Positions 49,722 through 58,334 of a stretch of DNA of 64,000 nt are shown here, one piece after another. The stretch is from Pseudarthrobacter enclensis (GTDB lineage: Bacteria > Actinomycetota > Actinomycetes > Actinomycetales > Micrococcaceae): assembly GCF_030811655.1 (NCBI RefSeq), contig NZ_JAUSRE010000023.1, positions 1 through 64,000 of the forward strand. Direction: 5' to 3'. The notes beneath the pieces are model-generated. The model was not told the origin of the DNA. It saw only the letters and a program-made list of their open reading frames with translations, and searched no databases. A program made the translations under genes and the position numbers. The stretch's first letter is position 1. Every line of letters begins with the position of its first letter.

Positions 49722-51167
49722 TCAGGTGGCGCAGCAGGAGAGCCGGGAAATGTCGGTGGTGTAGGACTGCGCGGCGATTTTGATGCCCTCCGCCATCGTC
49801 AGGTAGGGGCTCCACAGGTTCGCGACCTGCTCCACGGTCATCCCGGCAGCCAGGATGTACACGCCCGCGGCGGCAATATCGCCCGCCTCTTTCCCGACCG
49901 CGGTCAGTCCCAGGATCTTCCCGGTGCCGTTCTCGGCCACGAGCTTGATGAAGCCGCGGGTGTCCCGGTTCACCAGGGCGCGCGGAACGTATTCCAGCGG
50001 CAGCACCCGGCATTCGCAGCTGATCCCTCCGCCGTTGGCTTGCTCGTCGGTCAGGCCGACGGCGGCCATGGACGGGCTGGTAAAGGCCACTCGGGGCAGG
50101 TGCCGGTAGTCAACTTCGCGGGCTGCGCCGTTGAAGGCATTTTCCACGGCGAGGGCGCCGTGGGCGGAGGCGACGTAGACGAATTCCCGGTGCCCGGTCA
50201 CATCCCCTGCAGCCCAGATCCGGGGGTTGGTGCTGCCCATGGTCTTTTGCACGAGGACTTCACCCCGGTCACCGGTTTTCACCCCGACAGCGTCCAGGTT
50301 CAGACCGTCAGTGATCGCGCGGCGTCCGGTGGCCATCAGCAGGCGTTCGGCCTGGAACTCCTCCTGGCCGCCGGCAACATCTGCCACTGCTCTGACCCGT
50401 CCCGTAGCCGGGTCGCGGTTCACGGAGGACAGGGTCGCGCGGCGCAGAACCCGGATGCCCTCGTCAGCGAAAACGCTCATCAATGCCAGCGACACCTCAG
50501 GTTCTTCCGCCGAGGCGAGCCTGGAGCGGACCAACATCGTCACCTTGGATCCCAGCCGGGCGAACAGCTGGGCCTGCTCCATCGCCACGTAGCCGCCACC
50601 GACCACCAGCAAGGACTCCGGGACCTCCTCCAGTTCCATCGCGGTGGTCGAAGTCACATAGTCTGTTTCCCGCAGTCCCGGCATCGGGGGAGTCCACGGG
50701 GCCGAGCCGGTGGCCACCAGGTAATGGGCAGCGGTCACTGATTCCGGCACCCCGTCGGAGGTGGTGACCTCCAGCGCAGGTTCCTCCGGCGTCCCGGCAA
50801 AAGATGCAGTCCCCTGCCGAAGGTCCCAACCATAATCAGCGATCAGGTCAACGTATTTCTCTGAGCGCATCCCCTCCACCAGAGCCCGCTTGCCAGCGAT
50901 CAGGGCAGGCATGTCCACCGTGTCCGCAGACGCCGTAATTCCGGGAAACCTCCCGCCGGCATCCAAAGCAACGTGCCGGGCCTCGGCCGCGGCCAGCAGC
51001 GCCTTGGAGGGGACGCAGCCGGTGTTCACGCAGGTCCCGCCGAGCGTGGACCGTTCGATCATCACCACGCTCTTGCCCAGGTTGGTGGCCCGGATCGCGG
51101 CAGCGAACGCGCCTGCGCCTGAGCCGATAATCGCCAGATCGAAGTCAAACCCCTGCGGTACGGCCAT
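49722..51167 (-). CDS. merA: Mercuric reductase, second copy (MerA2)
   Basis: A 481-residue MerA, the same length as the first copy and closely similar along the whole sequence. The active-site pair is Cys46/Cys51 in GGTCVNTGCVPSK and the C-terminal pair is Cys478-Cys479 (SCCAT), so it should reduce Hg(II). The NmerA domain is absent. It is the first gene of a four-gene operon behind a MerR-type promoter at 51268, with no merR gene nearby. Regulation in trans by the regulator at 22746 is likely. Confidence 0.95.
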   Translation of the reverse strand: MAVPQGFDFDLAIIGSGAGAFAAAIRATNLGKSVVMIERSTLGGTCVNTGCVPSKALLAAAEARHVALDAGGRFPGITASADTVDMPALIAGKRALVEGMRSEKYVDLIADYGWDLRQGTASFAGTPEEPALEVTTSDGVPESVTAAHYLVATGSAPWTPPMPGLRETDYVTSTTAMELEEVPESLLVVGGGYVAMEQAQLFARLGSKVTMLVRSRLASAEEPEVSLALMSVFADEGIRVLRRATLSSVNRDPATGRVRAVADVAGGQEEFQAERLLMATGRRAITDGLNLDAVGVKTGDRGEVLVQKTMGSTNPRIWAAGDVTGHREFVYVASAHGALAVENAFNGAAREVDYRHLPRVAFTSPSMAAVGLTDEQANGGGISCECRVLPLEYVPRALVNRDTRGFIKLVAENGTGKILGLTAVGKEAGDIAAAGVYILAAGMTVEQVANLWSPYLTMAEGIKIAAQSYTTDISRLSCCAT

Positions 51168-51267
51168 GAAACCTCCCTAAAGCGGCAGGGAACACCATTC
51201 CTGTCTGACCAGGATCCCTGCCTGAGTTGAACGGGGAAGCCTGGATGGATCCCCCATGACTCCTTCC

Positions 51268-51298
51268 AACCTGCACCTTCCTCCTGGGGGAAGGTCAA
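51268..51298 (-). promoter_or_regulatory. MerR-type promoter of the merA2 operon
   Basis: On the minus strand TTGACC (51298-51293), a 19-base spacer carrying the dyad ACCTTCC / GGAAGGT around CCCAGGA, then CAGGTT (51273-51268). The merA2 start is 100 bp downstream. Confidence 0.75.
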
Positions 51299-51382
51299 GG
51301 AGACTGTTCGCTGTTTCTTCCTGCCGCGGCGCCGGGGAAAACCAGGTCCGGCCTCGGCCCGCACCTGGCTCACCGCCGGGTT

Positions 51383-51667
51383 TTATCCTTCAATCCTGAC
51401 GCCGCGCCAGAAGGCGATGCGGTCCTTGATGGGCTGCGCCCGCTTTTTGGGTTCACTGTAGTACCAGGCGGCATCGACGTTGACTTTGCCGTCAACGTCG
51501 AGGCTGTAGTACGCCGCCTGCCCCTTCCAGGGGCACACGGAATGCATGTCGCTCTCTTTCAGGTACACCGGATTCACCGCGTCGCGTGGAAAATAGTGAT
51601 TTCCCTCCACCACCACGGTGTCTTCGGATTCGGCGATGACTTTTCCGTTCCAGACTGCCTTGACCAT
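51383..51667 (-). CDS. DUF427 domain protein
   Basis: A 94-residue single-domain protein of the DUF427 family. Signature parts are VVEGNHYFPRDAV and CPWKGQAAYYSL, followed by AAWYYSEP. The function of the family is unknown. ATG 51667 has GGAGG upstream; the frame is open to 51808 without similarity. A relative lies at 58331, coupled to a Crp/Fnr regulator. Confidence 0.9.
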   Translation of the reverse strand: MVKAVWNGKVIAESEDTVVVEGNHYFPRDAVNPVYLKESDMHSVCPWKGQAAYYSLDVDGKVNVDAAWYYSEPKKRAQPIKDRIAFWRGVRIEG

Positions 51668-51907
51668 GTCTTCATCCTCCGAGTTTTCACATTCGAATTG
51701 CGCCCGCCCGTGCGTTGAGGAAGTCAAAGCCCGGTTCACCAACTGCTGCTTGCGCCGTGTCCCCGACGGTAGCCGGAGCTGATGGCGCACGTCTGCAACC
51801 TGGAGCACATTAGGGCCGAGGGGTGAAGTTATCTCCCTGCAGACAGGGGGCGGCGGTGCGGGCTACCGTGGTTAGGCCATGATGCACGCAAGCTCAAGGA
51901 GACGGAC

Positions 51908-52720
51908 ATGACTGAACGGCAGCCGTTGCGGGAGAACGAATATGGAAGGTGGGCCGAACACGGCACCGGCGCTCCGGTCATCCTTGTCCACGGCATCCCC
52001 ACCTCGCCGCGCCTCTGGCGCCACGTCATGCCGCTGGTTCAGGGCCGAAGCCTGGCATGGGAGATGCCCGGCTACGGCTCAAGCATCCCGCGTGGGTCGC
52101 GGCATGATCTCAGCCTTTCGGCGCAGGCAGGCTACCTTCTTGAGTGGTTGGGCTCCCTGGCACTCGACGCGAAACCGGTACTGGCCGGCCACGACCTGGG
52201 CGGGGGAGTAGCTCAAATCGCGGCCGTCAGGCAGCCGGATGCCTTCGCCGGGCTGATGCTGACCAACTCTGTTGCCTACGATTCCTGGCCGATCCCCAGC
52301 GTGAAAATCATGCAGCGCATGGCACCTTTTCTGGCCAGACTTCCCGCGACCCTGATCTACCCCATGCTGGTTCAACTGCTCCACCGCGGCCACGACAATC
52401 CACAGGTGGCTCTCGAATCGATAGGGGAGCACTGGGCGCCCTATGTCACCCATGGAGCATCGCGGGCACTGATGCGCCAGGTGGTTCCGCTCACCCCGCA
52501 CGACACGGACAACGTTTCCGGGCAGCTGCACGCACTCGGACTTCCGGCGCGGGTGGTGTGGGGCGAAGCAGACAGGTTCCAGCAGGTCCAGTACGGTGAA
52601 CGTCTGGCCGAGGAACTCGGCTGCGACCTCACCAGGATCCCTCAGGGCAGGCACTTCACCCCCGAAGACCACCCTGAAACGGTCGCTGCTGCCATCAACT
52701 CCCTCCTGTCCGGTTCCTAG
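51908..52720 (+). CDS. Alpha/beta hydrolase with Asp nucleophile
   Basis: A 270-residue alpha/beta hydrolase. The nucleophile elbow is GHDLGGG with Asp96; the oxyanion loop is LVHGIPTSPRLW; the general base His lies in PQGRHFTPEDHP. The Asp nucleophile points to dehalogenase or epoxide-hydrolase chemistry. AAGGAG precedes the ATG. It resembles the hydrolase at 46744 in the core motifs, including NSV.YDSWP after the elbow, so the two are probably paralogues. Confidence 0.88.
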   Translation: MTERQPLRENEYGRWAEHGTGAPVILVHGIPTSPRLWRHVMPLVQGRSLAWEMPGYGSSIPRGSRHDLSLSAQAGYLLEWLGSLALDAKPVLAGHDLGGGVAQIAAVRQPDAFAGLMLTNSVAYDSWPIPSVKIMQRMAPFLARLPATLIYPMLVQLLHRGHDNPQVALESIGEHWAPYVTHGASRALMRQVVPLTPHDTDNVSGQLHALGLPARVVWGEADRFQQVQYGERLAEELGCDLTRIPQGRHFTPEDHPETVAAAINSLLSGS

Positions 52721-52731
52721 CGCATCAGGTC

Positions 52732-53898
52732 TCAGCGCAGGGCCGATATGAGTTGCTGGATTTCCTCTTCGGTGTTGTAGTAGTGCACCGATGCGCGGAC
52801 GGCCGTGGGGGTGGCCGCTGTCAGGGGCAGCAGGTCGTCCGTGCCGGAAGGTGGCAGTGCCACGGTGGAGACGTTGATGTGTTGACGGGCGAGGTGTTCC
52901 TTGACCTGCCGGGCCGTTTTGCCGGGCACTGAGAATGTCACGATGCCGCTGCCGGGATGTTCCTGCCCGTGGACCCGGACCCAGGGGAGGTCGGCCAGGT
53001 GGGACCGCAGGGTCTGCGCGAGCGGCAAAACCCGTTCCCTGATCGGGTGGATGCCGAGGTCCAGGGCGTAGTCGACTGCGCGGCCGAGGCCGATACGCAG
53101 GGCCATGCTCGCCTCCCTGCTTTCCAGGAGCCGCGCCTGCAGCCTCTCTTCTCCGTTGTCCCGGAGCAGCGGCAGCCGGGGACGGGGCGCTGCGGCGGCC
53201 TGCTCCAGGACACTGGCCCGTACGTAAGCGAATGCGGTACCGCGCGGACCGCGGAGGAATTTTCTGCCGGTTCCAATGAGGATGTCACACGACAGCTGGG
53301 CCACATCCAGGGGCAGTTGCCCCACTGATTGGCAGGCGTCCAGGATAAACGGCACCCCGGCGTCGGCGCAGAGCCGGCCGGCAGCCGGCGCCGGGTTGAC
53401 CAGACCACCTGTCATCGGGACGTGCGTGAGCGCTACGAGGGCGACGTCGCCGCGGACCAGTTCCCGGCGAAGGTGCGCCAGGTTGATGTTGCCGTGGGTG
53501 TCCTCCTCCAGAACCGCGAGTTTGAGCCCAAGCCGCGTCGCGAGCTGGATCAGGACCAGGATGTTACTGCGGTACTCCGTGCGCGCGACCAGGATGCGCC
53601 GTCCGTGCACGGGCAGGAGGGCTACCGCGAGGGCCCACGCCGTCGTCCCGCTTTCCATGAGTGCGATCTCATCCGGATGTCCTCCCACCAGGCTTGCGAT
53701 GGATGAGTACACCTCTTCCAGACCGGCGGCGACTTCCGCGGCAGCTTCATACCCGCCGACCTGTTCTTCCCTCCGCAGGTGGCCCACGACGGCGGCCGTC
53801 ACCGGCTGAGGCATCAACGAGCTGCCGGCATTGTTCAGGTGGGTGACGGTCCCGGCGCCGAGGGTGTCTGCGCGCAGCGCATCGATGTTCAGTGACAT
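52732..53898 (-). CDS. Class V PLP-dependent aminotransferase-like enzyme
   Basis: A 388-residue fold-type I PLP enzyme of the class V group (cysteine desulfurase, isopenicillin-N epimerase, EgtE type). The N-terminus begins with LNNAGSSLMPQPV, the cofactor Asp is in FILDACQSVGQ, and the Schiff-base Lys is in IGTGRKFLRGPRG. There is no desulfurase-type catalytic Cys loop that I can see. Since egtABC lies 8 kb away, it could be a hercynylcysteine sulfoxide lyase (EgtE), but this is only a suggestion. It converges with the hydrolase upstream (11 bp apart). Confidence 0.85.
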   Translation of the reverse strand: MSLNIDALRADTLGAGTVTHLNNAGSSLMPQPVTAAVVGHLRREEQVGGYEAAAEVAAGLEEVYSSIASLVGGHPDEIALMESGTTAWALAVALLPVHGRRILVARTEYRSNILVLIQLATRLGLKLAVLEEDTHGNINLAHLRRELVRGDVALVALTHVPMTGGLVNPAPAAGRLCADAGVPFILDACQSVGQLPLDVAQLSCDILIGTGRKFLRGPRGTAFAYVRASVLEQAAAAPRPRLPLLRDNGEERLQARLLESREASMALRIGLGRAVDYALDLGIHPIRERVLPLAQTLRSHLADLPWVRVHGQEHPGSGIVTFSVPGKTARQVKEHLARQHINVSTVALPPSGTDDLLPLTAATPTAVRASVHYYNTEEEIQQLISALR

Positions 53899-53951
53899 GG
53901 CCCCATCATGCCAAACCAGCGCGAGGGCGCTCAGGGGCTATTTATTCCGGC

Positions 53952-54686
53952 CTATTTCCTGGCACGGCGGCTGCCGCCGTGCCAGTCCTCTGTCAGCCCG
54001 GCTTCTTCACCGGTGAGGCCGAAACTGCGCAGCTGTGGCCGTTCGCGCAGGCTGCGCTTGAGCTCGGCGAATCCGGGGAAGCGGGCCAGGCCCACAACGT
54101 GATCCCACAGCCCGGCGGCGTCGACCCTGGCCGGCAGACGGCTGATCACCGGGCCGAAGAAGGCCACCCCATGGGGTGGTTCGAAATGGATGATCGGGGT
54201 CCCCACGTCCTTGCCCGTCAGTGCGAGTGCCTCGTCTGTCTCTGCCTGGATCCCGGCGTCCAGGGAGGCATCATCGAGGGCATCCGCCAGCGACGATGGC
54301 AGGCCCGCCTCGCTGAGGATCGGCTCGAGGAAAGCCCTTGTTCCGCGGCGGTCGAGCCCGTCGGGGCCCACAAGATTATCGTCCTCCACGGAATCGAAAA
54401 TATGCGCACCCAGGCGGGCATAGAGGGCATCAACGGACTCGGGCCCGTGCTCGGAGCGGGCCTTGGAGGCCACCCGCAGCAGTCTCAGGCCTGCGGTGTG
54501 GCCGGCCTCGTAACCCTCCGGGAACTGGGCGTCGTAATCGACCGAGGCATTGAGCAGACGCAAAGAAATGAACCGCCACTGAACCGTATAGTCGCGCTCT
54601 TCCATCACCATCCGGACCCATTTACTGGTCATCCAGGCAAACGGACATACGGGATCGAAATAGAAATTGATGTTGGCGTTACTCAT
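53952..54686 (-). CDS. Mycothiol-dependent reductase homologue (Rv2466c-like, DsbA fold)
   Basis: A 244-residue thioredoxin-fold DsbA-family protein like Mycobacterium tuberculosis Rv2466c, a mycothiol-dependent nitroreductase. The active site is FDPVCPFAW, so only the first Cys of the usual CPWC pair is present; the second is Ala. DVGTPIIHF holds the cis-Pro, and GVAFFGPVISRLP and FAELKRS match the family. ATG 54686 has CAGGAG upstream. Loss of the resolving Cys suggests a monothiol mechanism with mycothiol, by inference. Confidence 0.88.
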   Translation of the reverse strand: MSNANINFYFDPVCPFAWMTSKWVRMVMEERDYTVQWRFISLRLLNASVDYDAQFPEGYEAGHTAGLRLLRVASKARSEHGPESVDALYARLGAHIFDSVEDDNLVGPDGLDRRGTRAFLEPILSEAGLPSSLADALDDASLDAGIQAETDEALALTGKDVGTPIIHFEPPHGVAFFGPVISRLPARVDAAGLWDHVVGLARFPGFAELKRSLRERPQLRSFGLTGEEAGLTEDWHGGSRRARK

Positions 54687-54811
54687 GGTTCTCCTGTCCT
54701 GGGACTTCAGGGATGCTTTCACAGCACAACTCCTGCGGGTTCGGGAACATTCCTGATATGCGGTGTTCCGTCGCAGGTGGGGCATAGTGGACTCATGGAA
54801 CGGGGACAGCA

Positions 54812-56182
54812 ATGAGGGAACGTTTGGTCGTGATCGGCGGCGACGCGGCCGGGATGAGCGCGGCGTCCGCCGCCCGCCGTGGCCGTGGTCCCGAGGAACT
54901 GGAGATCGTCGCGTTCGAACGCGGCAACCATACCTCCTACTCGGCCTGCGGCATCCCGTACTTCATTGGGAAGGACGTCGCCGACGCTGAGAGCCTGATT
55001 GCCCGGACACCGGCGGAGTTTTCCCGCAACCACCACATAGACGCACGCATTCGGCACGAGGTGCGCAGCATCGACCTGGACCGCCGCGCGGTACTGGCCC
55101 GCAACCTCGACACGGGCGGCGAAGCCTGGGAAGGTTTTGACCAGTTAATGATTGGAACCGGAGCTAGCCCTGTCCGCCCTTCCTTGCCCGGGATCGATGC
55201 CGAGGGCATCTACGGGGTCCAGACTCTCGATGACGGTCTCGCGCTCCGCACGGCCCTTGAGAGGCAGCCGCGCCGTGCCGTCATCGTGGGCGCCGGCTAC
55301 ATCGGACTGGAACTGGCGGAGGCGATGTCCGCCTGGGGGCTTGAGGTCACCATAGTCGGGCGAGGAGCCGGGCCGATGCTGCCCGCCCTGGACCCGGACA
55401 TGTCTGACCTGGTCACTGACGCGGTCCGCGGTTTCGGAATGACCATCCTCCTTGGTGAATCAGTCACCGGGTTTGAAACGCGCGCTGGCCGCGTGTCCGC
55501 CGTTCTTACCGGTCAGGGGAGCATACCCGCTGATGTGGTGGTCCTTGGCCTGGGTGTGCAGCCCAACACCGCCCTGGCCCTGGACGCCGGAATCCGGCTT
55601 GGCCCCTCCGGTGCCATAGCGGTCGATGGCCGGATGCGGGCAAGCGCGGAGGGGGTGTGGGCGGCAGGGGACTGCGTGGAGAAGTTCCACCGCATCTCCC
55701 GCCGGCCTGTCCGGCTTCCACTGGGCACGTACGCGAACAAGGAAGGCCGCACCGCAGGGATCAATATCGGCGGCGGTTACGCAACCTTCCCGGGGGTCGT
55801 CGGAACGGCAGCCATGAAGATCTGCAGCACAGAAGTCGCCCGCACAGGGCTGGGGGAGCCGGAGGCCCGCGATGCCGGCCTTGAGCCCGTCTGCGCCGTC
55901 GTTGAATCCACGACCCGCGCCGGGTACTACCCCGGGGCCCGGCCGATCCGAACGAAACTGATAGCCGAGCGCGGCAGCGGCCGGCTGCTCGGGGCCCAGA
56001 TCGTCGGGGAAGAAGGCGCCGCGAAGCGCATTGACGTCCTCTCGGTCGCGCTCTGGCACGGGACCACAGTGGAGGAACTGATCAACATGGACCTCGCCTA
56101 CGCGCCCCCGTTCTCACCCTTGTGGGATCCGGTGCTCATCGCGGCCCGGAAAGCCTGGGACAAAGTCGCCGCCACCAGGTAG
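54812..56182 (+). CDS. CoA-disulfide-reductase/NADH-oxidase-like flavoprotein
   Basis: A 456-residue FAD enzyme with a single active-site Cys. FAD site VVIGGDAAGMSAAS; Cys46 in TSYSACGIPYFIG; NAD site VIVGAGYIGLELAEAM; WAAGDCVEKFH; C-terminal dimer domain with LINMDLAYAPPFSPLWDP, which is typical of the CoA-disulfide reductase group. Members reduce CoA disulfide, persulfides, or O2. It is divergent from the Rv2466c-like gene with 125 bp between the starts. Confidence 0.92.
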   Translation: MRERLVVIGGDAAGMSAASAARRGRGPEELEIVAFERGNHTSYSACGIPYFIGKDVADAESLIARTPAEFSRNHHIDARIRHEVRSIDLDRRAVLARNLDTGGEAWEGFDQLMIGTGASPVRPSLPGIDAEGIYGVQTLDDGLALRTALERQPRRAVIVGAGYIGLELAEAMSAWGLEVTIVGRGAGPMLPALDPDMSDLVTDAVRGFGMTILLGESVTGFETRAGRVSAVLTGQGSIPADVVVLGLGVQPNTALALDAGIRLGPSGAIAVDGRMRASAEGVWAAGDCVEKFHRISRRPVRLPLGTYANKEGRTAGINIGGGYATFPGVVGTAAMKICSTEVARTGLGEPEARDAGLEPVCAVVESTTRAGYYPGARPIRTKLIAERGSGRLLGAQIVGEEGAAKRIDVLSVALWHGTTVEELINMDLAYAPPFSPLWDPVLIAARKAWDKVAATR

Positions 56183-56198
56183 CGGGCCGCCTGCCGGG

Positions 56199-56408
56199 TC
56201 AGCTGAACGTAGGTGTGCCCGGTAACTTCCGGCACAGGTCCGCGATGTGACCCATTCCGGCGTACTCCCGGACCGCCTTGATTCCCGCAACCGCTGAGGG
56301 TTTGTCCGGAAAGGAACGGGAAACGGCCATCACCGTCCCGTCGGGAGCAGTGATTCTGAATCTGAAGCCCGACTCTTCATCATTGAAGAGTTCGAACATG
56401 CCTGCCAT
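56199..56408 (-). CDS. DUF1508 (YegP-type) protein
   Basis: A 69-residue protein with one DUF1508 repeat: FELFNDEESGFRFRITAPDG then SKAVAGIKAV-like sequence. E. coli YegP has two such repeats; this has one. ATG 56408 has GGAGGAG upstream. The function is unknown. It is convergent with the flavoprotein gene. Confidence 0.85.
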   Translation of the reverse strand: MAGMFELFNDEESGFRFRITAPDGTVMAVSRSFPDKPSAVAGIKAVREYAGMGHIADLCRKLPGTPTFS

Positions 56409-57084
56409 TCTTCTCCTCCCGACGAAGGCCCCCGCCACGTCGCCGTCGACGCTTCCGCATCGGGGCGCCAACACGGCGCTGGGCTGCCGCCCCGATGGTC
56501 CTGTGAAGGCGTGCGCCCCCATAACAGCTAAAGCTGTGAGGCCGGACACATGGCCGCCGATAAACCTACGCGCGGAATGTGATACCGGCCAGTAGAGGTC
56601 CTTTGGTGATGACGTCGTCCTTGTCCCTGCTTGGATCCCTGGTCTGCTGCCTCCCTTATTTCGTTTGTGGGTGGCGGGTTTTTGGCTGTCACGAGGACCT
56701 CCAGGGGCTCCTGAGGGTCAATCGCGAGACTGGCCGGCACTGTCATGCGGCCGGCTCCCGTTGTTAAGGAGGCTCTTCCGCGAACTGCGCATGCAGGCCG
56801 GGGAACGACCCGGTCCATGCCTGTTGCTTATTCCCAGCAGATGGAGCCGATGGGGTTTGGCCGTGCTGCACGCCAGGCGGGGATGGGGCCCGGCGATGAA
56901 GGCGCCCGGACCGCTCCCCGCCAATTCCACTTTCCGCAAAGTCCCGCCGGTTCCTGTCTTCGAGCACCAGCCCGCTTTTCTTTTTGGTCTGGCGTTCTGT
57001 GTGCTGGTTCACAGAATCATTGCGCGAGGGCCTCTACGTTTCAGTGGTAGGCAATAATTTCTTCAAGGAAAGGCAGGACTTCCG
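56409..57084. other. Intergenic region, no firm gene
   Basis: About 675 bases. A minus-strand frame at 56528-56818 has a stretch (TVPASLAIDPQEPLEVLV) that might be coding, but no ribosome-binding site or family supports it. Promoter elements of the next operon should lie at the right end. Confidence 0.4.
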
Positions 57085-57543
57085 ATGTCCACTTCATCCA
57101 GCGCAGCACACCGCCCGTCGGCGGTTTCGACCCCTCTGGGACGGCGGGTTACTGCCGGTATCACCGGCGGTTTGGCCGGCGGCATCGTGTTCGGGATACT
57201 CATGGCCATGATGGGCATGCTGGTCACCATTGCTTCGATGATGGGTTCGCAGTCGCCCTGGGTCGGTTTCGGGATCCACCTGATGATCTCCATTGTTTAC
57301 GGCCTGGTGTTGACGCTGTTCTTCGCCACCCGGTTCCTGACCTCCTACGGCCGGGGCACCCTCACTGGCCTGGTCTACGGGGTCGTGCTGTGGATCATCG
57401 GCCCGTTGCTGATCATGCCGATGATGCTGGGTATGCCGTTGTTCACGTTTAACCTGACGGTGATGCTGTCGTTGATGGGACACATGATGTACGGCGTGAT
57501 CCTGGCACTTGTCGCGGTACGGATCCTGAAGGGACGGGCATGA
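57085..57543 (+). CDS. Four-helix integral membrane protein, unknown
   Basis: A 152-residue protein with four clear helices, very rich in Met and Gly (MAMMGMLVTIASMMG, IGPLLIMPMMLGMP). A short polar N-terminus precedes them. The family is not recognised; Met-rich helices may bind metal. GGAAAGGCAGG lies upstream of ATG 57085. Its stop overlaps the start of a Crp/Fnr regulator. Confidence 0.75.
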   Translation: MSTSSSAAHRPSAVSTPLGRRVTAGITGGLAGGIVFGILMAMMGMLVTIASMMGSQSPWVGFGIHLMISIVYGLVLTLFFATRFLTSYGRGTLTGLVYGVVLWIIGPLLIMPMMLGMPLFTFNLTVMLSLMGHMMYGVILALVAVRILKGRA

Positions 57544-58334
57544 ACGAAGAGTGCGGTGAGGACGTGGCCGCTGCCCTGACAGGTCAGCGCCGTCCCTGGT
57601 CCCCGGACCAGCGGGAGGTTTCTCCACTGAGCCCGGGTTTCGATTCCTCGCACGGATTCAGCTGCCTGAACGAGGTGGACCTGTTCGCCGATCTCAGCGT
57701 GGCTGAAATCCAGGCGATGGACCTGATGGCCCCGGCCCGGATGTTCCACCGGGGGGAACTGGTGTTCAGCCAGGCCCAACCCGTGACGGCACTGTTCATC
57801 CTCAAGACCGGACGGGTCCGCATCTTCCGGGTCGCCGAGGACGGCAAGGCCATGACCATGGCAATTCTGGAACCCGGTGCGGTGTTCGGGGAGATGACAC
57901 TGGTGGGCCAGCAAATGTATGACAATTACGCCGAAGCGATTGAGGACTCGGCGATCTGCCGGCTTGACTCGATCGATGTCGAGCATTTCCTGCTCTCGGA
58001 CCCGCGGATCGCGATCCGCATCTCACGTCTTCTTGGCGAACAGGTAGCCCGACTCGAGGAACGCCTCACGGATCTGGCCCTGCGGCCGTTGGCTGCCCGC
58101 GTCGCCTCCACCCTCCTTGGCCTCGCTGAAACCGCCCCGACAGGACGGTTCAGCCATGGACGGCAGATCCGGCTGACCCACGAGCAAATCGCCGGGCTGC
58201 TCGGGGCGACCCGGGAAGCGACCAGCCGGATCCTTGCAGACATGTCCGCCCAAGGGATCATCAGGCAGGGCAGGGGAAGGATCAGCCTTCAGGACACGGC
58301 GGCGTTGAGGACCATGGCCCGGAGCACCCAATGA
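57540..58334 (+). CDS. Crp/Fnr-family transcription regulator
   Basis: A 264-residue regulator. An extra 45-residue N-terminus leads into a cyclic-nucleotide-binding-type beta barrel (LFADLSVAEIQAMD to PGAVFGEMTLVG), a dimer helix and a helix-turn-helix (LTHEQIAGLLGATREATSRILADM). Only one Cys, in SAICRLDS, lies in the core, and two in the N-terminal tail, so an Fe-S cluster of Fnr type is unlikely. It overlaps both neighbours by four bases. Confidence 0.9.
   Translation: MNEECGEDVAAALTGQRRPWSPDQREVSPLSPGFDSSHGFSCLNEVDLFADLSVAEIQAMDLMAPARMFHRGELVFSQAQPVTALFILKTGRVRIFRVAEDGKAMTMAILEPGAVFGEMTLVGQQMYDNYAEAIEDSAICRLDSIDVEHFLLSDPRIAIRISRLLGEQVARLEERLTDLALRPLAARVASTLLGLAETAPTGRFSHGRQIRLTHEQIAGLLGATREATSRILADMSAQGIIRQGRGRISLQDTAALRTMARSTQ

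Noticed and set aside
56528..56818. Minus-strand frame with a short plausible stretch
   Set aside because: Only about 20 residues look protein-like and there is no start signal; kept as uncertain intergenic DNA.
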